Positions 10,626-19,336 of a stretch of 64,000 nucleotides of DNA are shown here, in pieces. Both the position numbers and the translations under genes were made by a program. The notes beneath the pieces are model-generated. The model saw nothing but the letters and a program-made list of their open reading frames with translations. It made no database searches and was not told the DNA's origin. Source of the stretch: Dyella dinghuensis (GTDB lineage Bacteria; Pseudomonadota; Gammaproteobacteria; Xanthomonadales; Rhodanobacteraceae); the NCBI RefSeq assembly GCF_003977615.1, contig NZ_RYZR01000005.1, forward strand, positions 620,001 through 684,000, in the 5' to 3' direction. Positions within the stretch are counted from its first letter, which is position 1, and each line of letters starts with the position of its first letter.

Positions 10626-10628
10626 GGA

Positions 10629-11384
10629 TCAGACTGAAGCGTCAGCAGGTCGTGGCTTGAGCAGCCAGCGCACGGCAAGCACACCCAATTCGTAGAGCAG
10701 GCACATCGGAATGGCCAGCATGATCATGGAGGTAATGTCCGGCGGTGTGACCACGGCCGCCACGGCGAAAGCACCGACCATCGCGTAACGCCGGCCTTTG
10801 CGCAGTTTGTCCAGATCGACAATGCCTACTGCAGCGAGAATCACCACCGCAACAGGCACCTCGAAACACAGGCCGAAGGCGAAGAACATCAGCATCACGA
10901 AATCGAGGTAGTGCGTGATGTCCGTCATCATCTCCACGCCCTGCGGCGTCACTGCCGTCAGAAACCGGAACGCGGCGGGCAACACCAGAAAATACGCAAA
11001 GGCGCAGCCGATGTAGAAAAGGATCATGGCAGCGACCAACAACGGGCGCGCAAGACGCTTTTCGTGCTTGTACAAGCCGGGACTGACGAACGCCCACAGC
11101 TGATACAGAATCACCGGCATGCTGATGAACAGCGCGGTGTAGAACGCCAGCTTCAGCGGCGTGATAAAGGGACTTGCCACTTCCGTCGCGATGAGATGCG
11201 CGCCTTCGGGCAAACGCGACACGAGCGGAGCAGCCAGCCACGAATACAGGCGATTCGCAAACGGCACCAGCGCAGCAAGCACGACCACGACCGCGATGAT
11301 CGCCTTGATCAGACGCGAACGCAGTTCAAGCAGATGCGAGAACAGGCCCTGCTGCAAATCCATCTCGGGCTCAGACGCTGCCAT
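10629..11384 (-). CDS. tatC: Sec-independent protein translocase subunit TatC
   Basis: The polytopic core of the twin-arginine translocase, which with TatB recognises RR signal peptides. The 251-residue protein has six membrane segments. It carries the conserved N-terminal SHLLELRSRL and the FxTPLKLAF stretch after the first periplasmic loop, followed by GLxFEVPV near the fourth segment. It overlaps tatB by 14 bases and is followed 3 bases later by the MidA-type methyltransferase gene. Length and motifs are normal for the family. Confidence 0.97.
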   Translation of the reverse strand: MAASEPEMDLQQGLFSHLLELRSRLIKAIIAVVVVLAALVPFANRLYSWLAAPLVSRLPEGAHLIATEVASPFITPLKLAFYTALFISMPVILYQLWAFVSPGLYKHEKRLARPLLVAAMILFYIGCAFAYFLVLPAAFRFLTAVTPQGVEMMTDITHYLDFVMLMFFAFGLCFEVPVAVVILAAVGIVDLDKLRKGRRYAMVGAFAVAAVVTPPDITSMIMLAIPMCLLYELGVLAVRWLLKPRPADASV

Positions 11385-11712
11385 GCTCGGATTCCTTTGG
11401 CGCGTCGATCTGCGTGACTTCTTTCTTCGTTTCAGCAGCGGCCGTCTCGACCTGCTCGCGCGTCTGGCGCATGGTGCTGTTTACTTGGTTCTGCATGGCT
11501 TCCGCTTTGGCGGCAGCCTCGCGTGCAGTGCGCTTGAGATCTTCGATTTCCAGCTCGCGCTCGACCTCGGCGCGCACGCTGTCCCAGCCGGAACGCAGGC
11601 GGCGCACTAACGCACCCGCCGTGCGCGCCGCGTGCGGCAGCTTTTCCGGGCCGAGCACGATCAACGCGACCAGCGCCAGCAACATCAGCTTGCCGAGGCT
11701 GATCTCGATCAT
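11371..11712 (-). CDS. tatB: Sec-independent protein translocase subunit TatB
   Basis: A 113-residue single-span protein that forms the substrate receptor with TatC. The first 20 residues form the short membrane helix, then the GPEKLP hinge and an amphipathic helix lead into a charged, coiled-coil-like region rich in Arg, Glu and Ala. The N-terminus (IEISLGKLMLLALVALIVLGP) distinguishes it from TatA through the Glu near position 3 and the GPEKLP motif. The gene lies 24 bases after tatA and overlaps tatC by 14 bases. Confidence 0.95.
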   Translation of the reverse strand: MIEISLGKLMLLALVALIVLGPEKLPHAARTAGALVRRLRSGWDSVRAEVERELEIEDLKRTAREAAAKAEAMQNQVNSTMRQTREQVETAAAETKKEVTQIDAPKESEHGSV

Positions 11713-11736
11713 GACCGTGTCTCGTTTCGGCTGCCG

Positions 11737-11979
11737 TTATTTCGATTCGTTGGAATCGCGCTGGTTTTGCGTCGACTGAGTATTGCTCGGTGGCGGATCG
11801 GCCTGCAGTTTTTCCTGCGCCTTGCGCTTTTCTTCGTCCTCATCGCCCTGCATGGCTTTCTTGAAGCCACGCACAGCGTTGCCGAGGTCGGAACCGACGC
11901 GCGTGAGCTTGCCGGTGCCGAATATCAGCAGGATGACAACCAGAAGAATCAGCCAATGCCAAATGCTATCCAAACCCAT
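11737..11979 (-). CDS. tatA: Sec-independent protein translocase subunit TatA
   Basis: An 80-residue pore-forming or membrane-thinning component of the Tat system. It has a short N-terminal membrane helix ([15 protein letters not shown]), then the FGTGKL hinge, an amphipathic helix with [15 protein letters not shown], and a polar tail rich in Glu, Lys, Gln and Ser. It is the first gene of the tatA-tatB-tatC-midA-like cluster, and the intergenic space upstream of it (11980-12042) is the likely promoter region. No Tat nuclease tatD is in this cluster; tatD lies far away at 51863. Confidence 0.95.
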   Translation of the reverse strand: MGLDSIWHWLILLVVILLIFGTGKLTRVGSDLGNAVRGFKKAMQGDEDEEKRKAQEKLQADPPPSNTQSTQNQRDSNESK

Positions 11980-12042
11980 GAGAACCTCGTTGCGGAGCTC
12001 TTTGCCGTCTGCGACCGCGGTTGCTGCCGCTGGCCTTCCGTA

Positions 12043-12732
12043 TCAGTGAGCAGTGTACTCCTCCAGGGCGTCACGAAAGTTGACAACCGAGGCAGGAACG
12101 TTCGTCACGCCACCTTCGAAAATGCGCCGCGGGGTGATGCCCTGGCCGTAAACTGCCGCATTGGCGTCATAATCGATCTTCAGCACCGAGCCATCCAGCG
12201 CCACGCCGGCAAACAGGCCCCTGGCACGCGAGTACGAATAAATTTCGGCTTTCAACTGCTCATCGGTAGCGGCGGACGCAGTGCGGCCTACCGGGCCGGC
12301 AGCAGCCGAGGCATCCGCGCCGAGCGTGAATTTGCCGTTGACGACCGAATCCACGCCGCGCTGTGTGCGGAAGACCAGGATTACGTCGGTCTTGGATACG
12401 CCGATCTGGAACCCGACACTGCCGCCGCCGAACGAGATAAAGCTGGGATTGGACCATGTTCCATCCGGGTTCTTCACCGAGATAAGGCCTTCGCCACGAC
12501 GTCCGCCAAAGACGAAGCCGACCTTCAGCACGTCGGGAATCACGGCGATGGCCTTGGCATCCTTGAGCAGATCGCCCGGGATGGATTTGTCCGGCGCCTG
12601 CTCGATTTCGTTGAGCACGCGGACCGCATTCTGCGCACGGGCCTGCGGGGTGTCGTCGTCGGCGTGCACCGCCAGCGGCAGCAAAAGTGCCAAAGCCAGG
12701 AACGAAATACGACGCAGCGATGTTTTGAACAT
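12043..12732 (-). CDS. SYLF-domain (Ysc84-type) lipid-binding protein, secreted
   Basis: A 229-residue protein with a clear signal peptide (cleavage after about residue 24, LAVHA|DDD) followed by a SYLF domain covering nearly all the mature part. Typical features are the AKAIAVIPDVLKVGFVFGG segment, GRRGEGLI, the GGGSVGFQIGVSKTDVILVF run and a C-terminal ARGLFAGVALDGS motif. SYLF proteins bind phospholipids or phosphoinositides; in bacteria their role is unsettled. The start at 12732 is preferred to 12753 because CGGAG precedes it at good spacing. It lies 63 bases upstream of tatA on the same strand and diverges from hemH. Confidence 0.88.
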   Translation of the reverse strand: MFKTSLRRISFLALALLLPLAVHADDDTPQARAQNAVRVLNEIEQAPDKSIPGDLLKDAKAIAVIPDVLKVGFVFGGRRGEGLISVKNPDGTWSNPSFISFGGGSVGFQIGVSKTDVILVFRTQRGVDSVVNGKFTLGADASAAAGPVGRTASAATDEQLKAEIYSYSRARGLFAGVALDGSVLKIDYDANAAVYGQGITPRRIFEGGVTNVPASVVNFRDALEEYTAH

Positions 12733-12845
12733 GGGCAGCTCCGGTTTAGTCAAAAGAGTCTGGATCGTGATGCGGCGGCATGGAACCCGCGCGATGCGGA
12801 GCGCTTGTGGCAGACTTCGTCTGCTAACCAGCTACCATCGCCACG

Positions 12846-13904
12846 ATGCCACGCAACCACTATACCTACCTGGGCGGTCATTCCAACGACCAGTCTTCCA
12901 AGGCTGGCGTACTGCTGGTGAACCTTGGCACACCGGAAGCGCCGACGGCACGTGCTGTAAGGCCTTATCTGGCCGAGTTCCTGGGCGATCCACGCGTCAT
13001 CGAATATCCGCGCTGGCTGTGGTGGCTGATCCTGCACGGCGTCATCCTGCGCATTCGCCCGGCGCGTTCCGCGCATGCCTACGCACGCATCTGGACGTCC
13101 GAAGGCTCGCCCCTGCGCGTGGGCTCGGAAAAACTTGCCACCGGCTTGCAGGAGAAACTCGGCCAGCTTTGCACTGAGCCGGTACGTGTCGCATTGGCGA
13201 TGCGCTACGGCACCCCGTCCGTTCGCACGCAAATCGAACAACTGCAGCGTCAGGGCGTGCAAAGGCTTTTGGTGCTGCCGCTATATCCGCAATATTCGGC
13301 CACCTCCACCGGCTCAGTCATCGACGCGGTGGCCGATACGCTCAAGCAACTGCGCTGGCCCCCGGAGTTGCGCATCGTCAACGATTATCACAACGATGAA
13401 GGCCACATCCAGGCGCTCGCGCATTCCATCGAGCGCTGGTGGTCCAAGCATGGACGGGGAGAAAAACTGCTGCTTTCTTTCCATGGCATTCCGCAGCGAT
13501 ACGTCACCGCGGGCGATCCGTATTTCGATCAGTGTCAGAATACGGCGCAGTTGCTGCGCACACACCTGGGACTCAGCGAGACGGAACTCATCGTGAGTTT
13601 TCAGTCGCGTGTTGGCCGCGAGCCGTGGCTAGAACCGTATACCGACGCCACCGTGCAACGCCTGGCTAAAGAAGGCGTGAAACGACTGGATGTCGCCTGT
13701 CCTGGCTTTTCCGTGGATTGCCTGGAAACGCTGGAAGAAATAGCGATGCAGAATCGCGATTTCTTTATCGGCGCCGGCGGTGAAGACTTGCGTTACATAC
13801 CCGCGCTCAATGACAGCCCCGAACAACTGAGCAGTCTCGCCGCGCTCATTTTGAAACACACACACGGTTGGCTGCAGCCTGCCAGTGCGGCCCAAGCCAC
13901 ATAA
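12846..13904 (+). CDS. hemH: Ferrochelatase
   Basis: Inserts Fe2+ into protoporphyrin IX in the last step of haem synthesis. The 352-residue product shows the GVLLVNLGTPEAP N-terminal motif, GSPL at 87-90, and LPLYPQYSATSTGS near residues 144-157. The catalytic pair is H213 in LSFHGIP and E294 in CLETLEE, and a VACPGFSVDC segment lies just before the latter. The product ends without the Cys-rich 2Fe-2S tail of mitochondrial enzymes. It diverges from the SYLF gene across a 113-base gap and is followed 17 bases later by an alpha/beta hydrolase. Confidence 0.97.
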   Translation: MPRNHYTYLGGHSNDQSSKAGVLLVNLGTPEAPTARAVRPYLAEFLGDPRVIEYPRWLWWLILHGVILRIRPARSAHAYARIWTSEGSPLRVGSEKLATGLQEKLGQLCTEPVRVALAMRYGTPSVRTQIEQLQRQGVQRLLVLPLYPQYSATSTGSVIDAVADTLKQLRWPPELRIVNDYHNDEGHIQALAHSIERWWSKHGRGEKLLLSFHGIPQRYVTAGDPYFDQCQNTAQLLRTHLGLSETELIVSFQSRVGREPWLEPYTDATVQRLAKEGVKRLDVACPGFSVDCLETLEEIAMQNRDFFIGAGGEDLRYIPALNDSPEQLSSLAALILKHTHGWLQPASAAQAT

Positions 13905-13921
13905 CCTTTCGAGAACACCGC

Positions 13922-14764
13922 GTGACCGCACCCATTGAAGAGCGCATTCCCCTGCGCAGCCATTTGACGCTGACTGCGCAGATGTGGGGCAAGCCCGATG
14001 CGCCGCCGTTGCTCGCATTGCATGGCTGGCTCGACAACGCGGGTAGTTTTGCGTTTCTTGCGCCGATGCTAGCCAAGCGCTGGCGTGTGATCGTGCTCGA
14101 ACTGCCCGGTCACGGCCACTCCGGTCACTTGCCCGCCGGTAGCACTTACCACTATCTCGACTACGTCAGCTCCGTCCTTGCAGCAGTCGATGCACTGCAT
14201 CTGCAACGATATTCCCTGCTCGGCCACTCACTCGGCGCGGGCATTGGATCGCTTGTAGCAGCAGCACGGCCACAATGCATCGAGCGGCTCTATCTGATCG
14301 AAGGACTTGGTCCGCTCGGCGATGACGGCACCAACACGCTGCAACGTTTCCGCGACGCGTATGTGTCTACCACTACGAAGACCAAGGCCAAACGCGTCTT
14401 CGCCAACATCGACCAGGCCATCAGCGCACGCACGCTTGCAAGCGGTCTTCGCGCGGATCTGGCGCGACCGATCGTCGAACGCGGCCTGATCGAAGTGGAG
14501 GATGGCTGGCGCTGGCGAAGCGATTCACGTCTGACACGACCGAGCCCTGTGCGCCTCGCGGAAAGTCAGATCGGCGCGTTGCTGTCGGGCATCGAAGCGC
14601 CGACATCGCTGTTGCTGGCCAGTCCCTTCACGCCTTATCTGCCGACGGCGTTGATGCAAGCGCGCGCCGCACACGTCAATCGCATCACGTTGACGCACAT
14701 GGAAGGCGGTCATCACCTTCACCTGGAACATCCCGACGCCGTTGCGGCGTGGTTGATAGCCTAA
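13922..14764 (+). CDS. Alpha/beta-fold hydrolase
   Basis: A 280-residue serine hydrolase fold with HGWLDNAGSF (oxyanion side), the nucleophile elbow GHSLGAG with S103, and a C-terminal catalytic His in EGGHHLHLEHP around residue 264. It resembles the serine hydrolase-like (SERHL/MhpC-like) esterases, but the substrate is unknown. The GTG at 13922 is taken as start because the upstream extension to 13868 lies inside hemH. It probably shares the hemH transcript and is followed by a strong hairpin before the convergent ABC operon. Confidence 0.85.
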   Translation: MTAPIEERIPLRSHLTLTAQMWGKPDAPPLLALHGWLDNAGSFAFLAPMLAKRWRVIVLELPGHGHSGHLPAGSTYHYLDYVSSVLAAVDALHLQRYSLLGHSLGAGIGSLVAAARPQCIERLYLIEGLGPLGDDGTNTLQRFRDAYVSTTTKTKAKRVFANIDQAISARTLASGLRADLARPIVERGLIEVEDGWRWRSDSRLTRPSPVRLAESQIGALLSGIEAPTSLLLASPFTPYLPTALMQARAAHVNRITLTHMEGGHHLHLEHPDAVAAWLIA

Positions 14765-14778
14765 GCCAGCATGTAAAT

Positions 14779-14809
14779 CAGGCGGGGCCGGTGTCGCCAG
14801 CCCCGCCTG
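14779..14809. terminator. Hairpin between convergent genes
   Basis: The arms CAGGCGGGGC (14779-14788) and GCCCCGCCTG (14800-14809) form a 10-bp perfect GC-rich stem with an 11-base loop, between the stop codons of the alpha/beta hydrolase and the ABC permease. There is no clear T-run on either side, so termination function is likely but not certain. Confidence 0.55.
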
Positions 14810-14818
14810 CTTACGTAC

Positions 14819-15994
14819 TTACGCAGAAATCGCCAGTCGCTCCGAGCGATAGACCTGTGCGGTCACCAGCGTCACCAGGAAAGCAACCAGCAGACCGACC
14901 GCAATAACGGTCGCCAGTTGCGAACCGCTGATGCTGTCGCCATGAAGCAGTTGCGTGATGCCGACCTGCTGCCCGAGCAACGGCACGGCATACATCCAGT
15001 CGGCAACCTTCACCGGCAACACACTCAACATGACGGACGGTACCGCGGGTATCAACATCAGCATGGAGAGATACGTCTGCGCTTCGCGATAACTCTTGGC
15101 AAAGGCAGCCACGAGTGTTTGCAGCGATGCGAACAGGATGACCAGCGGAATCATCATCACCAGCACCTGCAAGACGAAGGAAGGCCCGAAATTCATCGTC
15201 ATGCCTAGTTTCTCGGCGGGAATCAGTCGGCCGAATACATTGAAGCCGAGCAGGCAGATCAACAGACTCGTCGACGAGAACACACAAATCGCCCCCAGCT
15301 TGCCGAGCAACACTTGCCAGCGCGGCACCGGATTGGCGAAGAGAGGCTCAAGCGACTGCCGCTCGCGCTCGCCTGCGGTGAGATCGATGGAGAGATACAT
15401 GCCACCGATAAAGATGGCGAGCACAATGAAGTACGGAAGGATGGCGAACAATTGCCCAGAGCGCGACTGCGGCGTGGATTGATCGCGCTCGTCGATCGAT
15501 ACCGGCGCCATCATGGTTGGCGAGAGACCACGCGCCACCAATCGCATCGCGCCCTGTTCGCGCGTGTAGAGTTGAAGCATACCTTTTAGCCGTTCAACGG
15601 AACTGCCGGTGTCGCGCTGGGAGGAGTCGTAGATCATTTCCACCTGAGAGGCCTGCCCTTTGCGCCAGGAATCGCCGAAGTCCTTCGGGATGCGCAGTAC
15701 TACGTCGGCATCCATGTCACGCACGGCTTTTTCGGGATTGGCGATACCGGGCTGAGGTACGAACCCTTGCTGCTTGAGCGCGCTGATCAGATTTGGCGCA
15801 TATTCGGCGCCGATTACCGGCACCTTCAACGGTTGATCCGCCTTGTTGAGCTCACGTGTGATGACGACGTTCATGATCATCACGAGAAACAGCGGACCAA
15901 TCAGCGGACTGAACAACAGAGCACTCATCATGGTGCGCCTGTCGCGCAGGTTTTCTTTCACTTCCTTGAGGAAGACGATCAGCATCGTGTTCAT
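14819..15994 (-). CDS. ABC-2 type transporter permease, NatB-like
   Basis: A 391-residue permease with an N-terminal membrane anchor (FSPLIGPLFLVMIMN), a large extracytoplasmic domain of about 150 residues, and five further membrane segments in the C-terminal half. The conserved GERERQSLEPLF amphipathic coupling motif precedes the second half. This matches the NatB family of sodium or drug exporters in the ABC-2 class. It overlaps the ATPase gene by 4 bases (ATGA) and is the last gene of the five-gene unit starting at 19149. The cargo is unknown; pairing with a secreted hydrolase in the same unit is notable. Confidence 0.88.
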   Translation of the reverse strand: MNTMLIVFLKEVKENLRDRRTMMSALLFSPLIGPLFLVMIMNVVITRELNKADQPLKVPVIGAEYAPNLISALKQQGFVPQPGIANPEKAVRDMDADVVLRIPKDFGDSWRKGQASQVEMIYDSSQRDTGSSVERLKGMLQLYTREQGAMRLVARGLSPTMMAPVSIDERDQSTPQSRSGQLFAILPYFIVLAIFIGGMYLSIDLTAGERERQSLEPLFANPVPRWQVLLGKLGAICVFSSTSLLICLLGFNVFGRLIPAEKLGMTMNFGPSFVLQVLVMMIPLVILFASLQTLVAAFAKSYREAQTYLSMLMLIPAVPSVMLSVLPVKVADWMYAVPLLGQQVGITQLLHGDSISGSQLATVIAVGLLVAFLVTLVTAQVYRSERLAISA

Positions 15995-16725
15995 GCGGCC
16001 AGGCCCTCCTCGCTGCCGATAATCTTCACGAACGCGTCCTCCAGATTGGCCTCGCCCGTTTGCGCACGCAGTGCGTCAGGCGTTTCGTCGGCGACGACAC
16101 GACCGTGCGCGATCACGACGATGCGATCGCACAGCGCCGCCACCTCTTGCATGATGTGACTGGAAAAAAGTACGCAGCGGCCTTCTTCCTTCAACTTGTG
16201 CATGAACTGACGCAGGCTTCGCGTTGCCATGACATCAAGGCCGTTGGTAGGTTCGTCGAGAATCACATTCTTCGGATCGTGGATCAGCGCACGAGCAATG
16301 GCCGTCTTGACGCGCTGGCCCTGCGAGAAACCCTCCGCGCGGCGATCGGCGATGTCGGCCATATCCAGCGTCTCGATGAGTTTGTCGCGGCGTGTACGAA
16401 TCAGCGCCTTGTCCATGCCTTGCAGACGCGCGAAATATTCGATGTTTTCGCGCGCGGTGAGGCGTTTGTACAAACCGCGCGCATCCGGCAATACGCCGAG
16501 CTGGCGACGAACGGCTTTTGCATCGCGCGCGACGTCGATGCCATCGACCAATACCTGCCCTTGGTCCGGCGTCATGAGTGTGTACAACATGCGTAACGTC
16601 GTCGTCTTGCCGGCACCATTGGGGCCGAGCAGCCCGGTGATTTCACCATCGCGTGCCTTGAAGCTGACGCCATCGACGGCTTTCACGGCGCCGAAGTGTT
16701 TGCGTAGATCCTTCACTTCGATCAT
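15991..16725 (-). CDS. ABC transporter ATP-binding protein, NatA-like
   Basis: A 244-residue ATPase with Walker A GPNGAGKTT at residues 34-42, the ABC signature in a divergent form (FSQGQRVKTAIARAL rather than LSGGQ), Walker B VILDEPTNGLD and the switch His in LFSSHIM. It powers the NatB-like permease encoded by the next gene, which it overlaps by 4 bases, and overlaps the preceding hydrolase gene by 4 bases. The Q in SQGQR is common in NatA-type ATPases. Direction is presumed export. Confidence 0.93.
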   Translation of the reverse strand: MIEVKDLRKHFGAVKAVDGVSFKARDGEITGLLGPNGAGKTTTLRMLYTLMTPDQGQVLVDGIDVARDAKAVRRQLGVLPDARGLYKRLTARENIEYFARLQGMDKALIRTRRDKLIETLDMADIADRRAEGFSQGQRVKTAIARALIHDPKNVILDEPTNGLDVMATRSLRQFMHKLKEEGRCVLFSSHIMQEVAALCDRIVVIAHGRVVADETPDALRAQTGEANLEDAFVKIIGSEEGLAA

Positions 16726-18299
16726 GGCAATGCTCCATTGAAATCGATGAATGCAGGTGTTCCGTCCAACCTATCCAGACAACTCGCGTCGAGCTGCTTC
16801 GGGTCGGGTTTGTCGATGAATTTGCCGAGCAGCTGCGGCATGCAGCCGCGTGGCAGCAGTGAGTGCCCCTGTCCCTTGAAGACGAGCTGTCGTCCATTAG
16901 TAAGGCCCGGCAAAATCTGCTCGCCATAACGCGGCGGCGTCACGGGATCGAATTCACCGGACAGAATCAGAATGGGTTTGTCGCTCTTCAGCGGATCGTG
17001 GAAGTTCGCCGGACGCGTGCCGTGCGGCCATGCATCGCACTGCGCTTTCAATGCGTCGATCAGATGATTGCCGAGTATGGTGTTCTGGTCCTGCGGGCGC
17101 GGTTGCAACAGGTCGGCATCTTCGCTGCATATCACGCTCATCGACATGCCGTTGTTCATGTCGCCACTGAGGTCGCCGTTGAGCAGTTTGGCCTGACCAA
17201 GCAAAGGCCCGACGTCGCCGTGCGCGGCAGCATTGATGGAAAGCGGCAACAGGGCGGCAGTTTCCGGCTGATAGGCGAACATGCGCACGACACTGGCGAG
17301 CGAGAACTCCGTCAACGGACGTTCGACCGTTTCGTAGGTCTCAGGATCGCGGAAGCTCACCGTATGCGGATTGGCGCGCAATGCGTCACGCAACTGATAC
17401 AGCGTTTGCATCGAATCGCCAAAGCGCTGCTTGCAGGCGGCGATGGCCGCGCAGTTGGCGAAATTTTTCTTCAGCGCATCGTCCAGATTGGCGGCGAAGT
17501 CTTCGCCTAGCACGAGCTGATTGGGCACCACCGAATCGAGCACGACACTGCGCACGCCATCGGGATAGTGCACCAGGTATTGCTGCGCCATGCGTGTGCC
17601 GTACGAAACGCCGACCAGATCAAACAACGGCGAACCGAGTGCCTTGCGCACATCTTCCAGATCCTGTGCCGCAATCGTCGTGGTGTAGTAGCGCGGATCG
17701 GCCTTCTTCTCCACCTCCGCCAGACACGAAGCGACTTCCGTGCGTACTTTGGTCAGATCCAGCGTCGTGCTGGAATCGTTCGCAGCATCTTCGGTTTTCT
17801 TGCAGCTCAACGGATTGGAGCTGCCAGTGCCGCGCTGATCCAGCAGTACGACATCGTGGTGCTTGCGAACATCCGCAAAGGCCTGTGATTCGACGACCCA
17901 CGATTCGGTGGCCGCCTCACCCGGGCCGCCTGCCAGCAACACGGCCATGTCCGGTTCGGGCACTTGCGCATCGCTGCGCGCAATCGCCAGCTTCAAACCG
18001 ATGTGCCGGCTGTGCGGATCGTCGCGATTTTCCGGTACGTCGAAGGTCGTGCACCACGCTTGCGCGGTGGCGCCGCTGCCCTCACGCCCCAGCTCGCACG
18101 GCTTGAACGTGAGCGAGCCGCGTTGCCAGGTGCGCGGGACCTGCGAAGGTTCCTTGGTGTCCACGGCCGTGGCAATCGGCGCGGCATCGTTGTTCGTCGC
18201 ACTGGCAGGCATGTTCTCGCGCCAGTGCTGATAAGCCACGATGCCGACCACTACAACGGCAACCCCGATGCGAAACATGGTTCGTGCCTGCATGGCCAT
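16722..18299 (-). CDS. Exported alpha/beta hydrolase of the TAP-like (tripeptidyl aminopeptidase) family
   Basis: A 525-residue protein with an N-terminal membrane segment (residues 9-24) that is either a signal anchor or uncleaved signal. The alpha/beta hydrolase core contains the GGPGEAA oxyanion motif, DQRGTGSS, the nucleophile S232 in GVSYGTR, an Asp in LSGEFDPVTPP and a His in GQGHSLLPRGC. The C-terminal segment matches the TAP-like domain of SlpD/E-type tripeptidyl aminopeptidases. Multiple cysteines fit a periplasmic protein. It lies 7 bases after the XRE regulator and overlaps the ABC ATPase by 4 bases, so it belongs to the same operon. It may process a peptide handled by that exporter; this is inference. 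Confidence 0.85.
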   Translation of the reverse strand: MAMQARTMFRIGVAVVVVGIVAYQHWRENMPASATNNDAAPIATAVDTKEPSQVPRTWQRGSLTFKPCELGREGSGATAQAWCTTFDVPENRDDPHSRHIGLKLAIARSDAQVPEPDMAVLLAGGPGEAATESWVVESQAFADVRKHHDVVLLDQRGTGSSNPLSCKKTEDAANDSSTTLDLTKVRTEVASCLAEVEKKADPRYYTTTIAAQDLEDVRKALGSPLFDLVGVSYGTRMAQQYLVHYPDGVRSVVLDSVVPNQLVLGEDFAANLDDALKKNFANCAAIAACKQRFGDSMQTLYQLRDALRANPHTVSFRDPETYETVERPLTEFSLASVVRMFAYQPETAALLPLSINAAAHGDVGPLLGQAKLLNGDLSGDMNNGMSMSVICSEDADLLQPRPQDQNTILGNHLIDALKAQCDAWPHGTRPANFHDPLKSDKPILILSGEFDPVTPPRYGEQILPGLTNGRQLVFKGQGHSLLPRGCMPQLLGKFIDKPDPKQLDASCLDRLDGTPAFIDFNGALP

Positions 18300-18306
18300 A
18301 TATCCG

Positions 18307-18504
18307 TCACTCCCCTCCGGGTACGAAGATCATTTCAATCGGCATCCCGAATAGACGCGCGATCTTGAAAGCCAACGGCAGACTCGGATCATATTTGCCG
18401 GTCTCGATGGCATTGATGGTTTGTCGCGAGACATCCAGTTTTTGCGCGAGATCGGCCTGCGACCAGCCACGCTCGCCGCGCAAATCGCGTACAACATTGT
18501 TCAT
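18307..18504 (-). CDS. Small XRE-family helix-turn-helix regulator
   Basis: A 65-residue DNA-binding protein made almost entirely of one HTH domain: VRDLRGERGWSQADLAQKL, then VSRQTINAIETGKYDPS, and a C-terminal IARLFGMPIEMIF. It has the layout of YozG-type single-domain regulators that are usually encoded beside a small membrane protein, as here. The ATG at 18504 matches the family start; a GTG at 18546, directly abutting the upstream stop, would add 14 residues without homology. It is very likely autoregulatory through the two palindromes at 19274-19335 upstream of the operon. Confidence 0.88.
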   Translation of the reverse strand: MNNVVRDLRGERGWSQADLAQKLDVSRQTINAIETGKYDPSLPLAFKIARLFGMPIEMIFVPGGE

Positions 18505-18546
18505 GGCACGGCTCGCCCGTGCATGCCACTGTTGTGAGCGGCACAC

Positions 18547-19149
18547 TCAATCATGGGATTGCCTGCGCCGCTGCCAACGCGCGATGCCGATGGCCAACCC
18601 TATCCCGAGAAATCCGGCGCCCGCACCACACAGGAAGCCCTCGCTCATATCGTCGAGCGAATGGCGGGAAAACCACGCCGCGGCAAGCCCGATACATCCG
18701 CCGAGCAGAAACCAGATGTAACGAGGAATGGCCGCATCATCGTCGCAAGCGGCATCCGCGCCATAGCGGCGCGAGACCCACCAGCGTGTAAAGCCATAGC
18801 AAATGACGGTGACGGGAAACACCCAGATCAACACCGTGCCATCCAGCTTGAGCACGCCAGCCGCGCTGAGGAAACCGCCGATCAGACTCAGCGTGCCCAG
18901 CACCGCAGTCGCGGCCCCCAGCCCGACCAGATGCATGCGCTGCTCGAGTTCGTCGCTATCGCGGATGCGCCGGAACATCAGGCTGATGACATACAGCATC
19001 GGCACCACCGGGACGAGCGCGAGACAGACCTTCATGGGCAGGCTCGTCATGGTTCGTACCAATGGCCATGCCAGCAGCATGAAGGCGGTATAGAGCGCCA
19101 TCGCCACCATGACCCGCCGTGTGTATTGCCTCTCGGAGAAACGTGACAT
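18547..19149 (-). CDS. Polytopic membrane protein paired with XRE regulator
   Basis: A 200-residue protein with about six hydrophobic segments and a conserved-looking central motif RIRDSDELEQRMHLVGLG between segments two and three. Proteins with this DELEQR/MHL motif followed by a small XRE regulator gene are common in xanthomonads, but no function is known. It is the first gene of the minus-strand unit and its upstream region holds the palindrome-flanked promoter. The cytoplasmic tail is Arg-rich (ARWQRRRQSHD). Confidence 0.75.
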   Translation of the reverse strand: MSRFSERQYTRRVMVAMALYTAFMLLAWPLVRTMTSLPMKVCLALVPVVPMLYVISLMFRRIRDSDELEQRMHLVGLGAATAVLGTLSLIGGFLSAAGVLKLDGTVLIWVFPVTVICYGFTRWWVSRRYGADAACDDDAAIPRYIWFLLGGCIGLAAAWFSRHSLDDMSEGFLCGAGAGFLGIGLAIGIARWQRRRQSHD

Positions 19150-19273
19150 GGCTCGCCTCAGGCCTTAGCGGGGCGATGGTCTGCGGATGCGTGGCCAACA
19201 GCCCCGCCAATTGCCCAGATAGGGCAACCCCCTTGTCGTATCGCGGCGCCGCTGCTCATAACCCTTCCCCGTC

Positions 19274-19293
19274 ATGTCAAGTTTGCTTGACAT
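19274..19293. promoter_or_regulatory. Operator-like palindrome O2
   Basis: ATGTCAAGTTTGCTTGACAT is an inverted repeat with 8-bp arms around TTTG. It sits directly downstream of the candidate -10 on the minus strand, at the expected transcription start. The 7-bp core arms are identical to those of the second palindrome 43 bp away. The nearest encoded DNA-binding protein is the XRE regulator of the same operon. Confidence 0.65.
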
Positions 19294-19294
19294 A

Positions 19295-19323
19295 AGCCTA
19301 GGCGCGCCTATCGGGCATGTCAA
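19295..19323 (-). promoter_or_regulatory. Candidate promoter of the membrane protein-XRE-hydrolase-ABC operon
   Basis: On the minus strand TTGACA (19323-19318) is followed after 17 bases by TAGGCT (19300-19295). The -35 is a perfect consensus and the -10 matches at the first two and last positions. The spacer contains the symmetric TAGGCGCGCCTA. The transcript would begin inside the downstream palindrome, about 140 bases before the ATG at 19149. Confidence 0.55.
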
Positions 19324-19335
19324 GTGTGCTTGACA
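19318..19335. promoter_or_regulatory. Operator-like palindrome O1
   Basis: TGTCAAGTGTGCTTGACA has the same 7-bp arms as O2 with a TGTG centre. It covers the -35 hexamer of the minus-strand promoter. Two such sites, one over -35 and one over the start point, fit repression by a dimeric XRE protein. Confidence 0.65.
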
Positions 19336-19336
19336 A

